A DNA stretch of 64,000 nucleotides, taken from Ascaris suum. Taxonomy: Eukaryota; Nematoda; Chromadorea; Rhabditida; Ascarididae. Positions 32,632 to 45,154 of this stretch are shown one piece after another. The translations under genes and the position numbers were made by a program. The notes below the pieces were generated by a model. It was not told where the DNA came from. It did not search any database and worked only from the letters and a program-made list of their open reading frames with translations. Numbering within the stretch: position 1 is the stretch's first letter; each line of letters begins with the position of its first letter. Location: contig CM024177.1 in NCBI GenBank assembly GCA_013433145.1, positions 1,136,501 through 1,200,500 on the forward strand. The letters are read 5' to 3'.

Positions 32632-35600
32632 GTTAGCATTATTTCCTTCTTCTTTTTTTTTTCTCTCTTTCGATTAGCCTCTCATTTCGTTTTATCGTGT
32701 CGTGACCGTTTATCAGATCTTAACTCTCTTATCAGCTATAATCAGTTCTTTAGTCGACCACCAACTTGATCTAGTTTAATTATGCTAATTTATTGCTTTC
32801 GAATTTCTAATATAACTTTATTATCTTATGAGTTTTTTTTTTTTCAGTTTTGAATTATTTTTCATTCATTTTGAACATGCAATTTATTCTACGTATTCAG
32901 CATCTTTTAATCTTTTCGCAGCCTAACGTTTCTTTATCTTCCTTTCTGTTATCACGAGCCCAAATTTTAAAGGCTCACGTTTCATCTTGAGGACGATCTT
33001 CTTATGAATTATATTTCGTTGCTATAGGTTTACTAACAGTGATTACCTCGAAAAATGCAACATAATCAGATTTTTATGTCTCTAGTGACTGATATGAATA
33101 TAGAACAAGAGGCGATTGAGTAGGGTATAGTGCATGACCAAGAGAAGACGATCCGTCGATGATAGTAACAAGACCAGATAGTTTACATATGCACGTTGAA
33201 AATATATGCAAATTTTTGGAATCTGCCGATAATCAAAAAGTTAGTAAGTATCATTTGCATTGTTTGATGATGAGAACGTCTCTTTGTGATGAAAGCTGAC
33301 AAAAATTGATCTTTTTTTTTTTTTGCTGAAATTGGGATAATAAGCTCGAAGATGGGAAAGAATTGAAGTTTATTTTATGCATTATGCGACCATCAGAAAT
33401 CATATAAAATCGAGCAACATTCATCCGTGATTGAAAGTTTTCTGTGATGTTTTTCAATTTAATTAAAATCTTTTTAAGTGATACTAGAAATAATCTATGA
33501 TAGTGTTCGAATTTTTTATTCTCTTCGTGAGCTTTTTTTTTCTATAAGAGATTGATAGCTAAGAAATAATAGCATTCAATAAGGGGTGCAATTTAGAGGA
33601 TAAGAAGTAAAATTTTCCCCGAATCTATAAGTGGGCAGAGGAATTATTCATATATGAGTCATGTCTCATTCAAAACGGTCATTTTTAATGCCAAATGTCG
33701 GAAATCATTTTTAATTGACGGGGTTTTCCAAGTTGCAATTGTTTTAGCAAGGTGAACGCTATTTTTGTTGAGTTTGTTTGAGCTGTTTCTTGAATCTCAA
33801 TAGTCGTCCATTTTTGTAATTTTCGAGGAATTTAGTCACCAATAATTTTGAGTGACAGAAATAAATTCAGGATCGTAAGTAATCGTAGATCCATTTGAGG
33901 TCACTAGCTGATTGGTGTATACTACGTTGAAAGGGGGCAAATGAAGCCTTAGTAATAGCCTCTTTAAATCAGCTTCTCTTCTTTTTCTCATTAGAACGAA
34001 AGCGAAGGTAAATGGTTTTACCTGTAGGGAATTAGAAGGTTTGTTTCGTAAGAGTGATATAAGTAACATGGGCTGAGGATTTGTGTGTCTGAAAATAGCT
34101 TCGGTTTTATTTAGGTATGGAGAAATAGTGAACATCAATTTGATACGAGATCACAAGACAGGCAAATCACGAGGCTTTGCTTTTCCTATGCTATCAGGAT
34201 CAACGCTCAACAGTGCTTGCTGTGGACAATTTTAATGGAATCAAGGTTAGTTGAGCAGCATCTGACTTACTCTGGCAATATTGGATCCACATCGATGCTA
34301 ATATGCATGATAGAATCTTTGTTTAATTATTTTTTTTATTTCCTTTTAATTTTTTGCTATTTTTGAATAGGCGTAGGCAACATTTTAAATGCGCATTAAG
34401 CTGTAATAAGAAGAAAAGTCAACGATTGGCAGTCGGGCATTAGGGCTTCATATGCTGCTTCAATCTATTGCGATTCCGTTGAACGTTACTTGTTCACTTT
34501 GTGTTGTTATTTTTTTTTTTTTTTTTTGATTTCTTGTTATAAGACCAATGAAAGATAAACTCAGTTGTATTGCCAATTTTTTTCAAAGTGCATTTTGCGA
34601 TGGGATTGCTTTCTGCTTATAACGCGCCAATCTACATTCCTTGTGGTAAATTTAAATAAAGAGACGACCCCAAACGGCGCATTGAATTATTGTAGACCGA
34701 GGCGGTCAGTGATGGTTGTTGTAAGCAGGTAATTAATGTGGCTGAAATTTCAGGATATCTTTATGGGATTTTAAAGTGTTTGTACGGTCGAGGTGACTAA
34801 AGTTGCTTTCCTTCCATATTCGTGTCCGCTTCCAATGAAGGAGAGATCATTTTCCCGTTCTTTGATAATTCACATCTTCCATTCTTAACACCTCAGAAGG
34901 ACTGAATATCCGCTCTTCTGTAGTTACCTTTTTAAAGCATTGCGTAAAACTTCAAGCATGAAATTACAAGATGTAAGTTCTTTGTTATCGGTGTTGTGGG
35001 GTGTAATAAGGTGTGAAGCAAGCGACATGGCAATTCCTTCTGTTTCCCGTTCAGCCACATTCTCGTATTACTCTCCCTCACCAATGCGTTACTTCTGTCA
35101 CCTCACAGCAGTGCTAGGGTGCTACTTGAAGTCGGTGCGAACGATCAGACGTTTTACCTTCTTACTCTCAAGCAGTTTTGAAAAATTTCCTAGAGAAAAT
35201 TCCACTCAAGCGTTTCTGCTATGAGCGTAAAACTTCGTCGTTGCTCCTCTCCTCATTTTATTGCACTTATTATTCTTCGATACCTACTCAATTATCTTTA
35301 CTCATCTCTTTATACAATAATCCAAACTTCTATAAATCTTGCTGTGCAATAGCGAACAGTAATTAATTAATTAGTTTGACTTATGATTGATATGAGAGCT
35401 GTTTGATGGATTTTAAAAACATCAAATCAGAAGCTTCTATGTTGGTGATTGAAAAAACCTCCTATCAGAACATTTTTTTTTTTTTTTTTTTTTTTTTGAA
35501 AAATCCGCTCAACTCCCCATTGACCAACCTTGCTGGCATCCAAGTTTTGCATGTTGAGCAGGAATTTATGGCTAAAAATTTTGTTTTTTTTAGAAATATT

Positions 35601-37981
35601 GAAGAGTTTTGGGAAGTAATGAGCGGACTGACGCATTTTCTTCACTTACCTTTTGGGGAGTTTAGTGAATTATGATTACAGTTGTTGAAACGGATGATAC
35701 GTGTGGATCACGTCGAGGTAGTATAAAGTGCCCAAATATCGAGAAGATGTTGATGAGGAGATACGACGTTTATGGGAGGAAGGGTGTGCTCCTAAACCGA
35801 TCACTATCACGCAAGGTTTGCTTGAGTCTATTTGACTAGCGAACATCTAGAAGAAGCCATAGAGCTTCAGCATCCTCTTCTATTAAATTGACCTTCGGCG
35901 ATTCTTTTCATAGAACAGTCTTCTACAACCCAAGAGTTTGTTGATGCTGTAGAACGTTTTGCTTAACTAAGCGTTTTCCATTGTCGTCGTGCATTTTTTG
36001 AAGGGTGGATTGGTGCTGGGACCTGGTGAGTACCTGCACATTTTGTTTGCAAAGAAGCATGTTGGAAACGAAACATTGTTCGTGCACATTACTGTGGCCA
36101 TGTGGGGATGTTGGACGTTTTAGATTGCAGAGTCTCTTTTCTAGCGAATTTGCTCTCTTCGGTCATCAATGTTGGCTTGTATCATTTCAGTGAGCAACCC
36201 TTTTAATTGCGGAGTGATGTGTACGAGAGTGTCGCACATTAATTGATACAAACGTTTGTTGAAAATTCACTCAGTTTTATTTTTGCAGCGAATGATGGAG
36301 ACGATGAAAGCTCGATGGAGCGTTTCAGGGAAACGACTGCAAGGTGGACGAGGTAATTCATCGTCTTTCTTTATGATCATGCGCTGCGCATTGCGCAACA
36401 AAGGACGGCTTTTTTCTTATCCTGCTATCCGCCTTAGAAAAGCCTGATAATGAAAAGGTTTTTCGTTTCTGTTGGACATTAGCAACGTTTCAAAGAAGCG
36501 GCTGTAATTTTCAGGCAATCCTCTCTCAGTTGATCGGTGTTTCATGTGAAGGCTTATTTTAATGGGGGAGAGGGTTGTAATAGGGAATTGGTTAATTCTT
36601 TTGTTTAGTATAGAGAGGAGTTCGGAAATTGGCGAAATGAACAAAGTAACAACTCACTGCTTAAGGATGGGGTAATTGACTCAGCGATGAAGTTCGCAAA
36701 CAAATAAAGAGGGAGGAAGAAGAGGGCGAAGAAAGAGGCGAAGCGAGCTAAAGAAGGAAAGAAAGCGTGAGAAGAGGCGAGCGTGAGCGCCTCGCTGCCG
36801 AGGGGGCTTCCGCTTTTGCGTCGAAGGAAGAAGGGAGGGCGATGAAGGGCGTGGAAAGAGCAACGAAAACTTGTCGACACAATCATAATGTATGTAATTT
36901 TACTCATAATGTTTGTTCGTGTTAGTGTTTATGTGTGCTGGTTCGTTATGAACGTTATGTCTATAGCTGGTTATTTCGTTCTGCGTTTGTAGACGGATTA
37001 CTTCTCCTATAAATCTATATGTTATTACAGTAACTCAGGTGTTCAAAGTTTATCTCGAAATTAGCGAACCAAAGCTAACTGCTTGTTTCATTTCCGAAGC
37101 GTCTCATTGTCGTACTTTGCATGTTGTTAGCTCTGTTGCGCATAACATTTTTGGTTCTGTAGAATAAATCACGAAAATATATAACGCATTAGTTTTCATA
37201 GCCAGGAGACTGTCCTTAAAAATCATAGAAAAGAAAACGATTGCACGGTGCTTGTGCCGGCGACTTACCTCAGTATCTCGGGTATCGGAGAAAGGTAGCT
37301 TTCGCCGGATTTGTTACACTTGATTGATTCTTTGTCGCCCGAGGTAATAGACACTGGAGTCGGAACTGTGACACCTACGCCCTCTTCTAGCGCCTTCTTC
37401 CTATCCTTACCTGTCTACATATTCATGTACCACTCGTAAGTAAAGCACGATAAGATTCCGGTGACTTTGGTAGCATCTTTAGATAATATAGCCAGAGGGA
37501 GAATTTGAATTTACTGTGGAGAATTTTTTACTTTATTGTATTTTCTTGATGAATTCCGACGTTTCGTTTAGAATATTTCGCAAAAATTTGGCAATTTGCT
37601 GAGAGTCGCGAGAACTAATTTTTGAATAATTGTTGTGCTTTTGTATTTTTTAATTGCAGAAATTAATAATTTATATTTGATTTTATGTACTAGAACTCGA
37701 CAGTTTCATCCAAGTGCACTCCATATTTCGTTTAGGATGAAGATCTCTATGATCGAATGAGCACTTCAACTTTGGTTAGCCGAAGAAGAGCTTCCAGCTT
37801 TACCGACGCTCTACCCGAGACCCGATTTCGAGAAGGCTGATTGGCGAGATATTGAGATGTGGAAAGCAATCAGAGAGAAGGCAATCAAAAGACAATAAAC
37901 AACAAGCAAGAGAAGGGTGATGCACAAAGCACATGGACGGAGGAGGAACACTATTTGCCGAGCAGGTTTCGCAGGGATTGA
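32453..37981 (+). CDS. RBMX2: RNA-binding motif protein RBMX2 (Ist3/Snu17-like splicing factor), six exons
   Basis: RBMX2 and yeast Ist3/Snu17 belong to the RES (retention and splicing) complex of the activated spliceosome, acting in the nucleus on pre-mRNA. Exons: 32453-32631, 34115-34245, 35682-35815, 36289-36352, 36685-36889, 37736-37981. The N-terminus (MNPITNIRNQNK) and WHDKYANSAWIYIGGLPYDL are characteristic. RNP2 is IYIGGL, RNP1 is KSRGFAF, followed by LAVDNFNG and RVDHVE, then YKVPKYREDVDEE and GCAPKP, then a Lys/Arg/Glu-rich tail. Total about 318 residues, close to the human protein's 322. All junction phases agree. Single-base shifts are needed in exons 2, 3 and 6, and exon 5 has an in-frame TAA that a paired shift would bypass. 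The tail exons are assigned by phase and composition, so they are less sure than the RRM. Confidence 0.82.
32632..34114 (+). other. RBMX2 intron 1, no gene seen
   Basis: About 1.5 kb of AT-rich sequence with several poly-T runs and no supported exon. Confidence 0.75.
34115..34245 (+). CDS. RBMX2: RBMX2 exon 2: RNP1 half of the RRM, one extra base
   Basis: Reads YGEIVNINLIRDHKTGKSRG, then FAF, then after a one-base shift near 34181-34186 continues CYQDQRSTVLAVDNFNGIK. Length 131 is one more than phase allows. Acceptor ATTTAG, donor GTTAGT. Confidence 0.85.
34246..35681 (+). other. RBMX2 intron 2, no gene seen
   Basis: About 1.4 kb. An open frame at 34940-35224 has no protein or splice support. 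Poly-T runs at 34507 and 35471. Confidence 0.7.
35682..35815 (+). CDS. RBMX2: RBMX2 exon 3: end of RRM and following helix, one extra base
   Basis: Reads LLKRMIRVDHVE, then after a shift at about 35717-35721 YKVPKYREDVDEEIRRLWEE and GCAPKPITITQ. The 134-base length is one above what phase needs. Acceptor ATTACAG, donor GTTTGC. Confidence 0.82.
36289..36352 (+). CDS. RBMX2: RBMX2 exon 4 (small acidic exon)
   Basis: A 64-base open exon encoding NDGDDESSMERFRETTARWT with an intact frame. The acceptor TTTTGCAG, the donor GTAATT and both phases match exons 3 and 5, which is the main support. Confidence 0.6.
36685..36889 (+). CDS. RBMX2: RBMX2 exon 5: Lys/Arg/Glu-rich tail, broken frame
   Basis: Starts SDEVRKQIKREEEEGEERG, then meets TAA in frame. 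The neighbouring frame reads LKKERKREKRR, and the first frame resumes with ERERLAAEGASAFASKEEGR. The 205-base length fits the phase at both ends, so a pair of compensating base errors is likely. Otherwise the protein would stop here. Acceptor GACTCAG, donor GTATGT. Confidence 0.55.
37736..37981 (+). CDS. RBMX2: RBMX2 exon 6: C-terminal exon
   Basis: Starts DEDLYDRMSTSTLV in phase 0. A shift leads to AEEELPALPTLYPRPDFEK, then ADWRDIEMWKAIREKAIK. A second, compensating shift leads to STWTEEEHYLPSRFRRD and a TGA at 37979-37981. The net frame is conserved over 246 bases. Acceptor GTTTAG. I am not certain this C-terminus is conserved in the family; its place and phase are the evidence. Confidence 0.5.
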
Positions 37982-38098
37982 ACGATCCTGTTCAGCGAGG
38001 TAAATGATTGTGGAAGGTGTGTTTGCGAAATGCGTTTTCTTACTTATTACCTGAGGTCAGGACAGCGCCTGCTGAGCTAAGTGGTTGATCATTGTGTT

Positions 38099-38379
38099 CA
38101 GCTGAAGAGGGCCGTTATTTCATTCATGGTAAGTGCAATCGCATACCATAACGACTTTTCAACGGAACGTTGCCCCATAATAGTTGTAGTTGAGATGTTA
38201 AGTAATAAATTAGCCAAAACCTACTATAAATATACACGGATTTTTGCTTAATTGAGTTATCTCGCACAAGTGTTGGCTGTATTGATGTATGTAAATATTG
38301 TCTATTTCTTGATCATTTGCGTAATTTAGTGACGCCAGCGTACTGCGCAGTGTGCACGAAGTTATTGAATTCGCATCAG
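38099..38379 (+). CDS. Tentative exon pair with a CxxC motif
   Basis: Two splice-flanked pieces (38099-38127 with donor GTAAGT, and 38332-38379 with acceptor ATTTAG and donor GTAGAT) join in phase to read EEGRYFIHVTPAYCAVCTKL and LNSHQ. TPAYCAVCTKLL resembles the start of a C1 zinc domain. They follow the RBMX2 stop. No further domain could be completed, so this may be chance. Confidence 0.22.
38204..38209 (+). terminator. Possible polyadenylation signal of RBMX2
   Basis: AATAAA about 220 bases after the proposed stop codon. The motif is common by chance in AT-rich DNA. Confidence 0.3.
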
Positions 38380-39319
38380 GTAGATGCTACGGGATTCCGA
38401 ATATGCGAATTAATCGTGATAATGTTGGTTGTTTCTTCACTGGCGAATATGGATGTCTTTGATGGAAATGTGGAGGAAAGGCAATGCACAAAAAAAAGCA
38501 TTTCTATCGTTTTGAGGTATCATTGCTGAATTTGCCGAATTGAACTGTACTAGTTTGCTGCATTGTAAAGACTTCGCTTTTGTGGCCTAGTTTTATTGGG
38601 CTGAATAGATATTCGGCGAGTTATCTTCCGTTTAAATGAGAAGCAACAAGAATTACTTTCGAGGTTTGCACTTCAAGCGCGGGAATCATCGCTCTTTTAT
38701 TCGATATTGTAGATGCAAAACGTTCAAGCTATGAGGTGTATTTATTGGAAGTGGCAATAAAATGGTTAGCAGGGAAGATTCTAATTTAGTTGTTGTATGG
38801 ATTCGCTGACTGAAAGATTATATTTGGTGGGAACGCACTTTAAGGGGAATCGGCATACAATTTTCTGGTGCCGTTGATGTATTTTTATTATTTTGCTATT
38901 TATAGGTGAATTAAGATATGCTTTGCACTGTTTTGCATGTATGTGCTAAGCCGTTGTCCCCACGATACGAACACTATTTTGAAGGCGGAGTGGCATTGAT
39001 GCACTAATGATAAACGAAATCGAGGAATTTTTTGTAATAATGCGATGTGCAGGAGGAAATTAGGTCAGTATGAGCTGCTGGAGCCGGAGTTGAACATTTT
39101 ATAAGAGTGACAACAAGTTGGGAGCTGTGCATACGACGATTCCATATATTTATCTATCTTGAAGTACAGATCATGATATTGATGTGATATGAATTTCAAC
39201 GCTATAAAAATTTACTGTAATTGGCGCAAATGGTACAACGTCTACAGTCCGCTTATAATGAAGTTCTCTTAGAATTGCTTGAGATTTTTGTATTATAGAT
39301 GGGGTTCAGTCTCATTCAG

Positions 39320-39412
39320 GAAGTCATATACGATACAAGGATATGACGCTGCAGATCTGCGAAACACAAATCGTTCGTACGGATTTTGTCTCAAAAGAGA
39401 CAATTTTTAAGG
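39320..39412 (+). CDS. Tentative orphan exon
   Basis: An open stretch of 31 codons after GGGGTTCAG and before GTTGGA. It reads SHSGSHIRYKDMTLQ, then ICETQIVRTDFVSKETIFK. No family recognised. A poly-G run starts just after the donor. Confidence 0.2.
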
Positions 39413-40654
39413 TTGGAGGGGGGGGGGGGGAGGCTATTGCAAGCAAATTGTTTTCTTTTGTAGAGTTTTGCATGGATATATTTGTGGAATATTTATCGAC
39501 GAGATGTGGAATTTTATATGATGTAAATTCTTTTCTTGTGAAGACGCGTTCATCTGAGACTTTACATTAATTCAATAGATTATTGATGCTTAGCGAACAG
39601 TGATTAGTGCACGGTTAAGCGGTATTACCGCCTAAGCGGTAATAAAATCAACTTTGTGCACTCATTCCATTTCCTTTTTTTTAGTTATTTCAGCATTCCA
39701 AAATTAATGAAATATATTTATAAAAATATACGAAACGAGTTGAAAAAAAAAAAAGATACAGCGAAGTAAACACGCTTAAGACGTAGATGGACACTTGAAC
39801 TATGTGGATTGGAAGCAGATTTAGGTTCTTGAGGCCGAGAACTGATTGAAACTGTGCCGAGAGCAATGTTTTTTGAGGGGTGAAAATTGATACACACTGA
39901 ACTACGGAGTTGGGGGGGAGGGGAGGGGAGGGGAGGAGGAGGGAGGGGACAAACTGAAACATTCTGAACATAAACATCACGAGATAGCCATGTATGAATT
40001 TGTTACAAAGAGACAATTAAACTTCAGCTTGTGATCTACGAACACTTTATCTTCAACGTTCTTAGCGCAGTTTGTATATTTAGCGACAAATTCTACACAA
40101 ATTAATACGGATGGAATATTTGTGAATATTTCCATAAGGTGATAATCAGCGAATAATTAACGCTCCATATAGAAGTACAGTAACTCTTAAATATCTGCAC
40201 TGAGTAATGCAAAACCTTTTGTCGGGGTTACGGGGGGATTACTGATCAACAACTTTGGTCAGTTTTTCAAGGACAATGGAAAACTAGAACCTGCAGTGGA
40301 GATCAGCACCGATTATGATTCCTAGGTCATGAATACTATCTACAGAAGAAAGAACCTTACCGCTTTACCTGAGGAAACACTCAATGGAGAGTAAATTTTG
40401 AAGCACATGACCGTTTTTCATTGCAAAGGTTGAACTGCTTCAATCTTGATCAATTGGCAAATGCATCAAGGTCGTTTGGATAAATACGGAGCGCCTACAA
40501 ATGACCATTCGGTGCGGTAGTATATAATAATGAGTACGCAGTATACGTACGATAATTATAATATATAATATTACATTTATACTATCCATATATACGTACT
40601 GTGTATACTCGTACGTGTGAATACTCGTTCTCACACGTCCATAAAAGGAACTAT

Positions 40655-40695
40655 AATATATATATTATATATAAATCTATATTATATATATATAT

Positions 40696-40743
<48 letters not shown>

Positions 40744-40778
40744 TATATATTTATAGATATATATATTTATATATAGGA
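40655..40778. repeat. (AT)n microsatellite
   Basis: TA dinucleotide tract between the RBMX2 and USP genes. Confidence 0.94.
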
Positions 40779-41234
40779 GTGATTGAATGAAGTGACAAAC
40801 TCAACCAAGAACAGACCAAGTTATGGGCTCGGATCGCAGTAATCGATCGATATAAGATACATGTACAATTTTTACATTGAGGTGCTTGAATATGCAAATC
40901 GATGCGTCTACCAGTAGTGTTATGAGTCAGTATGAGAAGGATGAACTAAGCATTCAGGGAAAGAATTTAAATTAACAGGATAGATTTGTGATGATATGTG
41001 ATCGAAAACTCTAGGATACACTTAAAGGGGGGGGGGGAGGAGGGAATTTTGTGTTTCATTAATCGCAGCAAGGAGTTTTTTGAAAGTAGACCACGGTTCT
41101 TAGCGCAAAACTGGTGAGTAGGATGTTCCGATGAACAGCCGTGAGCTAAGTACATGTCAATTACTGGCCATGATAGGTTCAAAACATACTGTTGAATGGA
41201 ATATCAGAGGCATGTCATGACCTCGAGATAAAGG

Positions 41235-41305
41235 ATGAGATCTAATTTCAGGCAACGATATTTTGTAGCTCGAGGTCGGAAATCAGCAATGCGGATTTCG
41301 TCATC
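41235..41305 (+). CDS. Tentative orphan exon
   Basis: A 71-base open stretch between a strong acceptor (CTAATTTCAG) and a strong donor (GTGAGT), reading QRYFVARGRKSAMRISSS. The quality of both splice sites is its only support. Confidence 0.28.
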
Positions 41306-43434
41306 AGGTGAGTGATATGTTCTTCGTAAATGTTGCGAAAATATCAGAAAAAAGGTATGGTAAGGTAATCAAGCGGATCAGTTGTACTGAAGGATGGACA
41401 GAAATACACATGCGATTGACGGTGACGTCGAAGTGGTTATGCTCCACTGCTCTTAGAAAAGAGCTTGCTCGTTTCTCCGCCACTCACCCACCTCCCTCTC
41501 CCTTTCGCCGCTTACAATCTGCGAGTTCCTCCCTCTTTCAAACTTCAGGTTGGCCCTCGTTTCATGTTTTCATTTTAAGCTCTGCAAATTTTGGTTCCTG
41601 AGGATCACGAATGATGTTTATATAACACGATCCGATGGGTACCCATCAAATATGGTTGATTTCGCCGTGCTTCAGAAATGATGCCTGTTCAGGTGAGGAG
41701 GTGCAGGTATACCTATTCCTTGAGAGTGTTGCCCTTATACAGTCTGGGACCTCTGCAGTGGAACACTTCACCGACCCTCCCCCAGCTCATTGTTCTGGCA
41801 AGCCTAACGAGGACCCATCCATGCGCTATCGTGGAATTTTCTTCTCGGCGCGTTTAAGCTGCAGAGTTTTTTGGGTTCAGAATTGATTTCCTTTGAAACG
41901 GTTCATATTTCTGTGCTCCTCTTCGCCAAGCGGAAGTACTTATCGCGCTATTTGGTTTTGTTCTCGCTTGAATAATTCAGGCTACGAATTTTATCAGTTT
42001 TGATATTTTAATAGTGGTGTAATTTTTATATTGCGATGTTGCTCTTTCTCAACCTTGTATTTTCGTTTTCTTATTCATTCTCTGTTTTTCCTATAGTAGA
42101 AATGAGTGTGAAAATGTACCGAATCGATATAGACGTGGATTTACCCATTCGCGCCAATACGTCCAAGAGCGCGAATTTTTTAAAGGGGTGGTAAACACGG
42201 AAGGGGGGGGGGAGTGGTTTTTGATTACGTTATAGAGGTTAGCGTCATGAAAGTTGACGGCCAGGTAAATGCCTCAGCGTGATAAGCAAACCGTTTAGGT
42301 GGGGCACTCATATTGATTGTTGTTATTATTATGAGCGTGGTAAATTGCCATTTCCTATGGATCTCTTCTAGCGATTAAGATTTTCATTCGTTTGTTTATT
42401 TTTTTGCAATATTTTCCCTAGTTTAGCGCCTTTGAGGTGACTATTTCAAGAGGTGCATTTCGTGCATAAAATCCTTCCTCGATGCTATAGATCCTTTTTT
42501 GCTCATTTAGAGGTAGTGTTTGCATCTAGCACGTCATTACCGATCATCACATTTCCCGATTTCAACTTAATGATCTCTGTCTAAAGATATTTCAAAGAAA
42601 CATATCGAATTTTTCAGCAAACATATTGCCAGATGAATTTCCGCTAAATCCTGTTTGAATTCTAGGTAATCTTATGTAAATTAACCTGTTATTAGTCATT
42701 ATCGTTTTCCTTGCATACTTGCCGATTTGTTGGCTAATTTCCGATATGCAAATATTTGCAAAAACATTTTTAATCGTTTTTCTATAATTTGCTTTGTTTC
42801 TATTATAATCACATATTTCTCATAGTGCTTTCAGTTCTGTATTGCTTTACATTGTTCGTTTCTGATTATTTGATCCTCGCTTCGGTCAGTTTTTTTTTTT
42901 TTTTGTTAATGATGAGTTTTTCTCATGAAATTGATGAGTTTATCTCATCGAACCATTCAGTTGGGGATTCATTGTCTTTTGTAGTTTTCAACAATCTAAA
43001 GATCTTTCCGTTGAGTTAAGTTAGCTCAGCCTAAACCATTGCTTTAGCCTAGTTGACTTAATGCAGGGAATGGGCGCATCGGGTGCTGAAAATCTATGCC
43101 ATTGTTTTATTATCAATGATCGATTGTTTCAAAATGATTACTAGCGACTGGGGGGAGTTTCCTTCAAATAGAATCTTTCCTTTGCATTACGTGTGTTCTC
43201 TAATAGTTGATTAGAATCGTTCCTACGGAAATATTGCACTATCCATCCAAAACCTATAACCGTTTCTATGAATGGTCGGGAATTATTGCGATAGTCGAAG
43301 CTTTCAAGTGATGCGCATCATTTTACTCTATTTGCTTCAAGATTACTTATATTTCTTCTCAATGATTTTATTTGAATGTCTTCGATCGTCATCCGTTTTT
43401 TTTTGTTGTCACAAAAAAGCGGAGTTACTTCAAT

Positions 43435-43830
43435 GAGCTATGGCGACTCTCTGGAGTCTGCGTTAAGCTCTCGGTTCCGATCGGATGACGGACTTGCAAA
43501 CGATAGTGACTGCCCGACCGTGCTCAAAGCACTGTTAAGGACGTCTGCTCTGTAACGAGGTGTGAGCAGGTTGGGGAACTTCTGCGACGCGAGTGTTTGG
43601 AAAGCAGATGGAGGCTTGGAGCTTGCACGATTTTTAAGCGCGTTGATATCGCTCAAACTGTGGGCGTCGCCATCCCTCAGGCAGTTTTCGTGATTTCCCC
43701 CGCGAGCTTATTATATCACACGGATTCAGCGGCATTTTTGCTAGCACCAGGAAGGTTGATGGAGGGTGGGAATGGAGGTGAAGTCATCGGGATGGAGTAC
43801 TATACTAGTGAAGCGGCACATCCATCATAA
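43435..43830. other. GC-richer coding-like island, strand uncertain
   Basis: Both strands hold open frames: minus 43438-43656 and plus 43597-43830. On the plus strand MSYGDSLESALSSRFRSDDG could lead by a frame shift to STVKDVCSVTRCEQVGELL, which faintly resembles a Ras-association or ubiquitin-like fold. No acceptor and donor pair fixes an exon. I would not call a gene here without transcripts. Confidence 0.25.
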
Positions 43831-44639
43831 TTGAGGTTCCTTAGCGAGCATTTTTTCCATGTGGCGCGGTTTTTTTGTGCCTAGGCATGATAAGCGCACG
43901 ACGATAGGCCACATCAAACTGAGAGAAAAGTTTGGTTTATACGATGGAGAGAAATTTGCGGTCGCTATATGCCTAACTATTTGATGCACAGGTCGTTTCT
44001 TTGCGTGATAAGAATGGTACATTGGTGTTCTTGTAACACAAGGGATTGTTGAGTTTTGGAAGGCAAATTTTGTGATCCTCTAAGTGCGATAGGGTTCATG
44101 AAATGATAGAAAGGATCGGGCCTTAGGATGTGGCATGACTGTCTGAGAGGAAAATGATCCTGTTTAGATGTTAACGGTTTTATGGGACTGGCTGATAGGA
44201 CATTAATCAACAAAACTAGCTGAATCTTCTTCAAGTTCCATTTTTTATCTACCTACCATTGACGTACTTTTTTACTATATAGCAAGGCTTACGAGCTGAG
44301 CGCCAACCTAGACTTTGATCCATCCGTTTAAAGGATCCTGCTATGATTTACATTGCGAATAAATCTTTATTATTTTGGGAACTTAGTCAATTTATGTGAT
44401 CTTAATATTATTTGGAACTGCCAAATTTATGGCACTCCCGCATTTCCCATGATTAAGGCTAGGCAAGATACGCTAACATCCCCCCCCAACACGGTATTTC
44501 CTCAAATTTGTTATTCACGTTGTAACCACTTTACCATTTGCATTGTATGTGCGAAATTATCATGTTTGATGCTTTGAGTTTCATTGGTGTGCTATATTTT
44601 CGGCTGTCAAGATTTCATCGCGCGCTTTGCGAATGATAC

Positions 44640-44745
44640 ATATGTTTATATATATATTATATATATTTATATATATTATATATATATATATTTATATATA
44701 TATTTATTTATTGTTATATATATATATAAATATATATATTTAAAA
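44640..44745. repeat. (AT)n microsatellite with TATTTA steps
   Basis: TA-rich tract a few hundred bases upstream of the possible first USP exon. Confidence 0.92.
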
Positions 44746-45109
44746 ACAAATATACTATTTTTCTTTATGAAGGACCTTAGACGAATAATAAATAAATAGA
44801 CGGATTACACTTTTTGTTGGTGAGTGACGATTCCTCGAACGTGCTCAGTTTTATTCTAACGGTGAGGATGGGAGATCTGTCTCATGCTCTTATGTTTGCT
44901 TATATGCATGAATTCTTTTTTTAAGAATAATAAAATGAATACAAATTGCGCCATATAGATCCGCTAAGGCGTTTTTTTGCCTAATTTTACGATGTGCTTA
45001 AGGGTACATGATATGTGATTTTGCAGGTCATATACAGCAGGTTACATGAAGTGTATTTCCTGAAGATTGTGCTCTGCTCTCCCTCATTCTGTGTATACTC
45101 GCGCGAATA

Positions 45110-45154
45110 ATGGCCAAAAAGGCGAGGAGAACAGCAAAGAAGAATAAACGAGAC
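45110..45154 (+). CDS. Possible first exon of the USP gene
   Basis: ATG followed by 14 codons reading AKKARRTAKKNKRD, then the donor GTACGT in phase 0. A short basic start exon is plausible for this gene or for another plus-strand gene here. No junction to the next known exon can be shown, because that exon starts after one base of a codon. Confidence 0.25.

Larger units (their letters stand above)
38380..43434. other. Region between RBMX2 and USP, no assigned gene
   Basis: About 5 kb of mixed sequence with homopolymer tracts and a microsatellite at 40.7 kb. A short stem TTACCGC/GCGGTAA with loop CTAA lies at 39624-39641. Apart from the tentative exons listed separately, nothing can be supported. 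Confidence 0.5.
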
